From Odontocerum albicorne (taxonomy: Eukaryota; Arthropoda; Insecta; Trichoptera; Odontoceridae): a stretch of DNA of 64,000 bases. The notes under the pieces were generated by a model. That model did not search any database. It was not told the DNA's origin and worked only from the letters and a program-made list of their open reading frames with translations. The position numbers were made by a program, and so were the translations under genes. The stretch lies in NCBI GenBank assembly GCA_949825065.1, contig OX463848.1:26064699-26128698 (forward strand), given 5' to 3'. How positions within the stretch are numbered: the first letter of the stretch is position 1; each line of letters begins with the position of its first letter. Of this stretch, positions 39,201 through 51,200 are shown piece by piece.

Positions 39201-42200
39201 TGTCGATAGAGCAGACCATTATACTTCGACATACTGCTTCCTAAGGAAAACATTAAAATGGTGGCGCAAGCTTCGAAAAATATCATACTGTAAAAAACTA
39301 TAAGTGATGGTGATTAAATAATAAGCAGTGAGAAAGATACATTTATTATAACGTTTAACCGAATCGACAGTTTTTTTATTGTGATAATAATACCCAAAAT
39401 ATGACAACCAAGGTCGGTTATACACAATTATTGCTATGTAATATAAGAAATTATGCAAATAAAACATATTGGAAGTAAATGTATTATTTTTAGTTACTTG
39501 AAGTGTGATTTAGCGAGCATTTTTTGCGAAATGTACTGTGAGGAGTATATTAATTTAAGTAGTCAAAATGGATAGTAAAAATTCCCAAATGTACTATATG
39601 ATGCCATTCTGATCTAAAGATCAGTCTTACAAAAATTAGAATCTCAAAATGTCGTTAAATTTCTGTACATTCAGTTAGAGCGTGATGTCTGTATTATTCA
39701 AAAAATAAAGCTCGTGATCCAAATATTATTTGTTTTTAAAAAATATATCAGAGGCGGTAACCAAAGACTCGGCAAAGCTTTCATCTTTTCAAGGTTCACC
39801 GCCACCCTGCAGGTGTGTTGTAAGTAGTATACCGCCGAGCTAATCGAGTCAAGTATGATTCTGATAATTTCATGGTTTAAATAATTGAAATTTACTCAAC
39901 CTTAAATAAAAATAAGAAATAAATAGAAATTAAAAGGGGTCGTGACAGTACCAAAAATCCAATGGTCATACGAATTATCAGACAGTGTCCCAAAAATAGC
40001 GAACCAAAATTTTAATTTTTAACTAAAGAATATTATTTTGTTTTTTATTAAATCATGTATTTCATCCAACCCTATGAAAGTTTATCACTCACTTGACCTA
40101 TTTAATTTTTTTATTTTATAAATACGTCAGAAATTTTAATCCGAGTAGCTAATTAGTTCTGAGAAAAAATGGTCAGAGTGGAAAAGGTTAAATGTTTCTA
40201 ACAAAAAAGACACTTCTTTTACAAAACAAGTACCTTTAAATTTTAAAGAAATATATTATATTATTATTATATATGTTTAGTAATTATCTTGATTTTAAAT
40301 AATTGTGTTTAGTGACTTTCTTCGAATAATGTCGTTCTAATATGTTATCGCGTTACAATGGTTACCCCATACTAGATATAGGTTGTCTGAAAAGAATGAG
40401 TGAAATAATAATATTTTTGTATCTTTTAAGAAAATTATGTTTATTTTTTTCAACCCCAGAGTAGACTACTGGTCATTAGTAAATCCAACAGGAGTGCAAA
40501 GTGTTAAGTTGGTAAATTCATTTTATGCATTTTTAGTATTTTTATTCGACATTTATATGAGTTTTCTACCTCAATATCTAAGTATCTTCCAATTTCGTAT
40601 AAATTTCTTGCCTCAATTTGCGCGATTTTGATTTACGTGAATTTTCTAAGAACCTATCTACTGCATAAATTGAGAGACGGATGTACTTTACTTTTTTAAA
40701 CAGTCAATCCACCCACACTATGTTGATTTATGCCATCACCGATAACAACTTGACTTTGATCCATTCGAACTGTACTTTTGGGTAAAATTGCAACGAATGT
40801 TGAATGTGATTATGAAAGTACATATATTTTTATGACCTTAGGGGAACATTGACACTATAATTTAAGAACATAAACATTGTCTATCCAATAACAACTTTTC
40901 AAAAATAGTAAACCACATTGCAGAGACAAATCCCAATTTCAAAAAAGTTAAATAAAAACTTTACACATGTCACAGAAGTTAAACAAAACAATAATTTTAG
41001 AAACAAAGATAAAGCCATAAGCAAAAATATAACAGTAATAATCACACACACTTTTAATGAAGAATAACATTAGTTGGACCTAAGCATTGGTCTTGCAACA
41101 AACTGAGATCATTCCACCTAAAGAGTCTTGAGATAAGAGGTAAAAACATGTGTTACTAACATATACTCATATATGTATTCAACTATCTACATGGGTTTCA
41201 TTATAGTTACTCTTCCCTCGGTAAGTTTTCTTAACAAATATGTTTTTCTAAACATATGCAGATGCGAGGAAATACCTAATCTAATGACCCCTTGATATCC
41301 AAACTCAACTTCTATATATTTATTTTATATTTTTAATTTCAATAAAAGTGAATTCTTTAATGTTTCAAAAATAGAAGGAAAATGTGTTTCAGAATTAGGG
41401 GCTTAAAAATGAATAATATATATAAAATTTTAAGTTTAAAACGGTGTACCACGAAGGCTATCATAAAACAGGTATGCTTAAACTCAACATAGCTCCTGGT
41501 TTCCTATCATATTTAATCTATGGATTAGGGCAGCCCTTCCATTAATGATGGTCCTACAAATTATGCTATTCACTAGAGATGCTAATGACTACCCTATGAG
41601 ATGACGAGAGTTATAGCAGGATATTAGGAGCCAGTTATTAAAGGTCAACATTTACTCCAATAATTATAAGTTTAGATAGAGCAATGAAAGGTTTAAGAAG
41701 ATCTTAAGCTTACTTGTATTACAGGCCTTGCAGATTCGATTCCACTGCACATAGTCTTCATAAGATAATTCCAAGTTTGAGAGATGAATGATCCTGTCTC
41801 AATAGTAAAAGGTGTTGTGGATCGTAGACTCAATATGCGACCGCCTAGAAAAATATCTTGTGTGCAGTGTATTGTAATAAAATATAGACACAATGGTACA
41901 ATGACTTAAAAAACTGTAAGAAAACCAGGGAATTGTTGAAATAAATTATGAAGATAAAAATTCCACATTATTCACTAAGTATTACCTCCATTTAACCATC
42001 AAAATTGTTTATATACAATTTGTATGGTCACTAACTGAACAAAAAATATAAATTTTGACATCATATTCACTAAAGGTACTTCATAACATATATATTGAGT
42101 GCTGAATCCGTAATTCTCTTCCCTTGTGTGATTTTGCATTAAACCTTTGGATAAACAAGTAAGTCAAAGTGCTCAATGGGCTGTCCTTAGGGACCGCCAT

Positions 42201-45200
42201 GGTCACTTATAACCTACTAAAGATATCCCATTTTGGGTTTTTCACAATTTATTTAATGATCAAATTGATAACTTCCTTCATCTAGTTGGTATAATGCTTG
42301 TTTTTCTAGAATTTCGGGGTTTTGTGATCAATTCCCAATAGTACCCAAAAAGAAATAAAGGGATCGAATCTGATTTCCATAGAACAGGCTTTCACTTTTA
42401 ACATTTTTATGGTCGGTTAGAAGAAATTACCACATGGCATAAGTCTGCCAGATTATACTGTATACAACGGAAATGCTATAGAATACAAGATAATTTTTAT
42501 TTCTTCATTTTTATATTCATGTAAATATTATAAATCATTAATGCTTCATAAACATTTTGCAATTAATGAATTGAAAAAAAAAACAATTGCAGAATATTTG
42601 ATAATTTTTTTCATTTCTCAGCATAGTTAGAGAGTTTCATAAGTTTCAATGCCAAAGTTGTTAATTTTTTTCAATTTGTGTATGGTCACCTTTTTGATCC
42701 TTGTAAAATAGATTTACCAAAATATTACTTCATATACCTCTATTTATTCAAATATATTGTAGAATTCTCCAATTGTTATGTTTCCCTTTTCTTCCTTAGT
42801 TCATATACTCGTATCATAACTTAGGGCAATGATGTATATATATTAGGGTGTCCCTTATTTTCCGACTTTAAAATTTTTGAACTCTCACCCTCCACATTTG
42901 TTTGAATGACTCTAAAACATGTCTACAAAATTTTTTGTTGTAATCGAAGCATTATAAACCGTGCCGACTTGAGCGCGAACTCGCACGAAGAACATGGCCG
43001 AACTTGTCACGCTAAGTCAGGTCTCTAGTACGTGGCACGTGCAGTGCATTCAGTTCATTATCTGTTATCAAGCGTGTAGCATGTGTTTTTGGCTTGCTAC
43101 CATAACATTATATCACATGAATTACGCAGTGCCAGGGAACGTGTGTTTTTAATAGGATATGTAAAACACCAAATAACAGGGCAAAAGTTACCAACAAATA
43201 GATAAGTGCTGGAAGTTTTATTTTATAACATACGGGAGGTAAAATTAAATTTCAGTGTAAGTGCTAATTTTGTGGTTCGTGAGTGCGTGATATTTTGGGA
43301 GAAAGCGAGAATTACGACAAGATCTGTTCAAAATTGTTCACAAAAACTTATTAACTTGCATTCGGAGGGGAGAAAATTGCAAAAAATTCTTTAGATTTTT
43401 TTAAGCGCCGTGAAAGGGAGTTTAGAAATAATTTGGACAATTTATTTGATATTGCACATGCCAATGCTCTACAAACATTAAAGTTGGAAGAAGAAACGAA
43501 GTTTATACTTCAACAGAGATAGCCTGGACGTAAAAGCTACCTATCAGAAGTAGACCGAAAACTCGCGGATAAAGAAAAAAGGGCGAGGCAAAGAAAATTA
43601 GAAAAAGAGAAAAGGCAAGAGAAACAACAATGTGCAGCATATACATCTTCTAGTGTACCTCCTTTTCCATAATCTGAAGATTCAGATAAGGCATTTTCAA
43701 GTTCAGATGAAATCAACGTTGGTGAGTCTTGAGAGTACATCAATACAGAATGCAGCGGGAAGAGGTACCACTGATTTTATTTCTACAAAATTAGTGGCTG
43801 CTTTGGATAGATGTCAGTTAAGTGTAAGAGATTCTGTATACATCCTTCAGGCGACAGCAGAGACACTTGGCCACAATACCGAAGAGCTATCTATTAATAA
43901 ATCTTCTATTCATTGAATCAGCCAGAAGAAGAGAAGAGAACGTTCTGAAATAATTAAATCGGCTTTCGAGAATAATATCCCTACAATTCTTACTTTTCAT
44001 TGGGATGGTAAATTGTTGCCCGCATTAAATGTCAGGGACCCAAAAGAAGAAAGACTTCCAATCGTTGATAAATTTGGGGACAGTGAGCAGCTCATCGGCG
44101 TTCCAAAATTACAGAATGCTTCTGGTAAAGAGCAAGCGAATGCTGTTTAGGATGCAATAACGTATTGGGGTAGAGAAGACAATGTACAAATTCTCTGTAG
44201 CGACACAAGTGCCTCAAACATTGGCTGTTTTAAGTGGGCATGTGTCTTACTTGAACAAATATACATGTGTGTCTTACTTGAGAGTTGTTGTTTTTCCCGT
44301 GCCGTCATCATATACTCGTATATTAACTTTTTTTACGATGTGTATTTGAATGCAAAGTACATGATGTAATAAGCAGTCCTGACATACCACTTTTTAAACA
44401 TTTGAGGGAGAGCTGGAAAAGTGTCAATGTAAATAATTTTCAAAGTGGCATAAAGAATGTAGAAGTATTTTTCAACGAGTCGGAAATTAAGGAAGTGTTA
44501 GACTTCTATGAAAGAAAATAAAATAAATCAATACTAAGAGGCGATTGCCGCAAACTCAAAGAGCTCTTTGTAATTTTTTTGGGAGGAGACTGCAAAAAAA
44601 ACTAAAATTATCTTCATTTCCGAGAAAACAATAGATGACTTCGTGTCAACTAAGAGCAGAGATCTGTTCTCTCGCCTGAAAATGCATACTAGTTTTATTC
44701 AAGAAAATCCTTCAACATGGATGAGCAACACTTCATATTAAGAAGCTAAAATGATAGTTAATGAGTTAAAAGCTGTTAATGATTGTTGAATGACGTGTTA
44801 AATTAATGCAAGATTTTCATGACAGTCGACAAGACTATTGACAGTCGATGAGGAGCAAAAGCAATTTGTGTTGCGTTGTGCTCAAGAACATCGTAGACCA
44901 TACCCATATTTTAAGAAAGAAATACTGTAAAAAAAAGTATCCACAAGAATACATAAAAACCATAGTGTACTCTAAAGAGCAAAGATGTATTGAATTAAAA
45001 AAAAGTTAGATATTATATTAGGTGTACAAATAAGTTTCCGCCGTTTTTTATAAAAAAATGGGCATTTATTGTGAAAGAACGGAACCTCATGTTTTATTCG
45101 AAGTAGTACCCATCGCTTGCCACTACTTTTCCCCATCTTTCTGTCAGCATACGAATACCGCGTCAGTCATCATCTTTTGAGGCTATCCACGAATCGACTC

Positions 45201-48200
45201 AATTTTTGGTATCTTCATATGATGTGAAGTGCTGCTCAGACAGGCCATGCGTCATCGATCAAAACAAGTGGTAATCAGAAGGAGCAATGTCTGGTGAATA
45301 CAGCGGGTGGGGTAAAACTTCTCAATTGAGTGTTTCCAAATAGGTTTTGACCGGTGCCGCAACATGTGGACTAGCATTATCATGCAGGAGAATAATTTTG
45401 TCGTGTCTGGCGTAGTAGTGGGCGCGCTTTTCCTCGAGTGCTCGACTCAATCTCATCAATTATGTTCGGTAGACAGCCCCAGCAATGGTTTCATTCGGTT
45501 TGAGCAACTCATAATACACGACACCAAGCTGATCCCACCAAATACACAACAAGAGTTTTTTTCCATGAATATTTGGCTTAGCCGTAGATGTTGAAGCATG
45601 ACCAGGGGATCCCCATGATTTCTTCCTTTTTGGATTATCATAATGGATGCATTTTTCATCACCAGTGACTATATGGTGCAGAAAACCCTTTCGTTTATGC
45701 CTGGCAAGCAGCATTTCACATGTGGAAAATTGGCATTCAAAGTTTCTCCGTGTCAGTTCATATGAATCCCAATTTCTTTGTTTTTGAATCATTCCCAATG
45801 ATTTCAACCCATGTGAAATTGCTTGTTGAGTCACTCCTAATGTAAGTGCAAGTTCTTCTTGCGTTTGGTACGAATCTTGATCCAATAATACTTCCAATTC
45901 CGCGTCTTCGTACACTTTCGGCCTTCCGCTACGTTCTTTGTCTTCGATGTCAAATTCACCGTTCTTAAACTTTTGAAACCACTCACGACAACTTCTCTCA
46001 CTTAAGACAGCCTCACCATATGCTTCTACAAGCAATCGATGCGCCTCAGCTGCAGATTTCTTCAAATTGAAGAAGTAAATCAAAAGTTCCCGCAAATGAC
46101 GCTTATTCGGCTCTAAACTTGACATTTTCGAACACAAAAAAATATGTTATACTGATAAAAATTCACTAATATTTCAAGGTCATGTTGTTGACAGATGTCC
46201 AACCTTACGATAATGACATTTTACATCTGACAATTTTAACCATAACTTACTGGTGGCGCCAACTTTTGTCAAACGGCGGTGACTTATTTGTACACCCAAT
46301 ACATTCATCAAAAGTTTTTACACTGACTTTTACACTGACATTCAAATTTGGCGCTCAACTCGGCACGGGTTAACGTCATCTTATTGAGATAAAATTTTGT
46401 TTTTGAGTAAATCAAACCAAATGGAAAATATTTAGGGGGTGAGACCAAAAAAATTCGATTTTTTTTTTTTTGACCAAATAAGGGACACCCTAATATATAT
46501 ATTACTTATCCAGAACAGTTCTCTACAATTCTTGAGGGGTAAGCCTACAGTCTGAGTGAGCTTAGTGGCTTCACAAATGTCTCCTTTGGCCATTTTTCAA
46601 AAGTTTATGTGTGCATTTATGCGTGCATTAACAACCAATTAGTGAACAGTCTCATCCACCACATGGTGATACCATCTGACACATCATCAAAGCTGAGAAT
46701 TCTTCTCTGTTGGATCCTGGTAACATGCTAAGATTCAGAGATGTTACCAGGATCCAACAGAGAAGAATTTTCAGCTTTGATGATGAGTGTCAGATGGTAT
46801 CACCATGTGGTGAAAGAGACTTCGTTTTTGGTTGCTGCAGCAGCCTATAACCACCACAGTAAGGGGCAAGCCGCTGGAGATGGTTGGAGTATTTATTAAG
46901 GATGCCGTCTTGTAGCTGGTCAAGAGTTCCGTTGTTTTATCAACCGTAAGAGACTATGAATTAAAGGTACATCATTTATCTTTTTTTTTAGGAATTATTA
47001 CAAATATTTAACATAAAAGGTTTTTGTAACAATTAGCTTTATTAAAGATTTTTTGTTTGAAAATATTTATATCTGATGTTAATATTTCCGCATTAGGTGA
47101 TGATATTTTTAAACACCATTGCAGTAGAAGGAGAGGGTAAATTGCAATAAAATTTACTTGAATTGTAATAAAATTTATAAAAAATTACATTTATTATTTA
47201 AGTTATGAAATTACAACAGTAAGCTAAATTAAAAAGTTATTTGTAATGAAATATAATTTTCAGCATTTTTAAAAAATTATTTATATTAGGTCCTTACATA
47301 TGAAATTGGCGTTTTGTTTGGGAGGAACATAAAGTTGATTTTTTTTTAATATAATATATTTATTTAATCAAAGTATGTACCATTGCTATCTATGCACTTT
47401 TGCCATCTCATAGGTAGTTCATCGATCCCTTTACTAAAAAAACCATTCGGACGGGAATCAATAAAATCTTTGAAGTCGGTTTGGACTGCCCCATCGGAGT
47501 TGAATTTTTTCCCTTGCAAGAAGTTATCCAAATTTCGAAAAAAATAGTAATCTGTTGGGGCAAGGTCCGGAGAGTACGGTGGATGTCTTAGACATTCCAA
47601 TTGAAGCTCTTCTAATTTGGTAGCCGTCTGTTGTGCAGTGTGTGGTCTAGCGTTATCATGAAACAGCAGTGGCCTAGAGCGATTAACCAGCCTCGGTTGT
47701 TTAGCAGCTAGCTTTTCCATCATGGTTTGCAGTTGCTGACAATAGACATCTGCCGTAATCGTCTGGCCAGATTTAAGAAAGCTGTAGTGAACGACACCAG
47801 CACTAGTCCACCAAACGCTCACAAGTAACTTTTTTGGAGTCAATTTTCGCTTGGGGCATGGTTTGGCTGGTTCGGGAGGGTTCAGCCATTGCGATGAGCG
47901 CTTCCGATTATCATACAGGATCCACTTTTCATCACAGGTAATGATTCGATTCAAAATCCCTTCATTATTGTGCCGGTTGAGTAATGCAACGCAGCAGTAA
48001 ACGCGCGTTTGTTGATTTGCTTCACTCAATTCGTGAGGTACCCACCTTTCAAGCTTTTTCACCTTCCCAATTTGCTTCAAGTGGATTAAAACAGTTTTAT
48101 CACTAACACCGCAGCCTGCAGCTAACTCGGACGTGGTTTGCGATGGATCCGCTTCCACAATAGCCTTCAATTCTTCATTATCAACTTTGGTCTCCGGCCG

Positions 48201-51200
48201 TCCACGGGGCTTATTCTGCAGGTCGAAATTTCCAGAACGAAAACGTTGGAACCAAAAACGCACTGTGTTTTCTTTTGCGGCACCGTCGCCATACACATCA
48301 TTAATCCTTCGAGCCGTTTCTGCAGCACTGGTGCCACGGTGGAACTCGTACTCGTAAATAACGCGATATTTCAAGTTTTCCATTTTGTAAACTGAGTGAC
48401 GCAAAGAAAAAAAACAATTGAGGAAAAAACAAATAAATTATAATTTTCGAAACACAAATACTTGAGTAAATAGCTGTATAAATTTTAATTTGGAATTCCT
48501 AACCAAAGAGAAGATATTTGAGATCAAAGTTGCCAGTACGGCAAAACGCCAATTTCATATGTAAGGACCTAATAGTTAAGGGATTAACATTCTGGAGGTT
48601 TAAAGACATTGTAATTTGTTTTCATCAAACACTGTTTATTCTACTTTTTATAACGGTATAACTCTACCGGTTTCAAGGCTTTCCCCTCATCATCAGAGGA
48701 GCACAAACCAGACTCTTGTTTATGCTCCCCTGATGATGAGGTGAAAGCCTTGAAACCGGTAGGGTTATACCGTTATAAAAAGTGGAATAAACATTGTTTG
48801 ATAAAAACAAATTGTTTTTCACCAAAAATATGATAAAATGGGAAGAACCATAACTTATTAAAACAAAAGTTTAAATTAAATTGATACGATTGCATATTTA
48901 AAATAATATGATGATAAAATTGGAGGTTTAAAAATTTATTTTATGTAACGTATTTTTCGATAATGTATAAGATAGAATGTAAACAAAGTCAAAAAAGAAA
49001 GGAAGTTCTGAAAATTCATTGTGTTTACTCTGATAGAGATGATATTTTTTCTTCAACATATTTCAAAATAATACAAAAATATGAATTACAGGTAAAAAAA
49101 ACATCATGTACAAATAAATCAGGATTTTGCATGATAATGATATTTAAGGAAAGGTAAATAAATAAATATTGAAAATTAAAAATCATGAACAATTACTTAC
49201 TTAAAAAGAAATAAGTGATCCAGAGCACCCGAAAGTTTAATTAATACTGGACTAATAGATTACGTAGTGAGAGAGGCCACAAACTTGCGAGACAAAATAA
49301 ATATATTACAACTAACATTACATTACTTCTAATGCGATCATTCCCCATTTAATCTATATATGTGAAAAAATAAAAAATGGTTATCACTACCATTATTTTA
49401 TATGGCACAGCAATATTGTAAGATAAAACCACATAATTTTCATATGTGATGGTTAATTTTATATAATACATCAATCAACAATTCCCGGGACTAGCCAACA
49501 GATGGCACCTCTAATAACAAATCCAAACCATTCTCAGTTAGTACCAGCCTTTAGAAGTTATGTGTCAAACTTTCATGACATTCCGACATTGTGTCATTGA
49601 GATAGTGGTTTTAGTGACGCTACTTATGCTATTTTTTTTTTTATCTGGCGTGTTTATTGCCATGTGGCAATCTCTTCCGACCAACCAGAAAGATGTTTTT
49701 ATAGGCCCTTAGTGTTAACCAGTCTGGAATCCTATTTTAAAAAATCTGGGTTCCAGCGGGGATCGAACCCGCAACCTCCGAATCGGCAGACAAGTGTCTT
49801 ACCACCGAAAAAAAATGGAAAAAAACGAATTTCGTGTGTTGATAAAACATTGCTTTTTAATGGGAAAAAATACCTTTCAAACTCAGCGATGGCTTGAAAA
49901 GTGTTATCCGGGCTCTGCTCTGTCGAAAACAACCATTTGTCGGTGGTATGCTGATTTCAAACGCGGTCGTACAGACACAAATGTTGCTGAACGCTCTGGT
50001 CGTCCAAATGAAGCTGTTACACCAGAAAACATAAAGAAACCCCTCAAAATCGTGATGGAAAATCGCAAAGTAAAGTTGCTTAAGATAGCTGAAATCCTGA
50101 AGATATCATTTGGTAGTGTATACACTATTTTGCATGAACATTGGTCATGAAAAAGCTTTTTTCGAAATGGGGGCCGCATTTGCTCACAATGGAACAGAAA
50201 CAACAACGCATCGATGATTCAGAGCGCTGTTTGGCACTGTTTGCGTGAAATAAACAGGAGTTTTTGCGTCGGTATGTGACAATGGATGAAACTTGGATCC
50301 ACCACTATTGGCCCCCAGCGACTATTGGCTGTTCGCAGACCTCATAAAGATGCTCCAGGAAAAGAGATTTGGCTCCAATGAAGAAGTGATTGCCGAAACT
50401 AACGCCTATTTTGAAACCAAAGATAAATCGTTCTACATGGCTGGCATAGAAAAGTTAGGAAAGCATTGGAATGAATGTATCGCTCTTGAAGGAGACTATG
50501 TTGATGAATAAAGAAGAATTTTGGCAAACAAATGTTGTTTTAGTAGTTAGTCCCTCGACTTATTGATCGATGTGTTATGTTCATTTATTATTTGTGTTTG
50601 AAAAGTACCTTAATATCTTGTAGACATTGAACGATAAATGTGTGAAATTTATTTAAAAAAATGGGTACATGATTCAGAAAAAAATTGCAAATACTGGTAT
50701 CGATACGTTTTTTATTTTAAAGAAATAAGTGTTTACAAATTATTAAATTTGACTAAGAAAGTTTAGGAAGAATATGAATTAATAAATTTAATTAACCTGC
50801 CGATTCCAAAGCATAATCACTCCGTGATGTTTTGTCAGCATCGTACTCTTCAATTTCCTTTCTTATAAATTGTTGAATATCATTTTTGTTTATCTCATTT
50901 CTTGGCGTCTCTGTTATAATCACCGGTGACAGAGTTACATGATTAGCTTGATTTGACAAAATTAATTTCAGAGCCTCAAATATTTGATCCATCTTGGAAC
51001 CTTGTTTTTCAAGATTATCAACACCATATTTTATTCGATCCATATTTGACTAAAAAAAAAAACAAAAAAGGCTAGAATGTTTTTTTTTATTAGTGAAAGG
51101 TGTAATTCACTAGTCGGTATTTCCAAAGCTGCTGTCACGGTGAATGATGACTTCTCATGATAATATTTGTATTTCTAAAATATCAAAAGCTTTAAAAGAT

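Noticed and set aside
46741..46821. Hammerhead ribozyme in the 80-bp hairpin
   Set aside because: GATGATGAG is present but no properly placed GAAA segment or stems follow.
48384..48404. Longer mariner transposase start at 48404
   Set aside because: The codon is TTG, and the ATG at 48383 gives the usual mariner length.
49740..49806. Functional tRNA gene
   Set aside because: The B-box is good but the sequence does not fold into a full cloverleaf with a closed acceptor stem and it is fused to a LINE-like tail; it is a SINE head.
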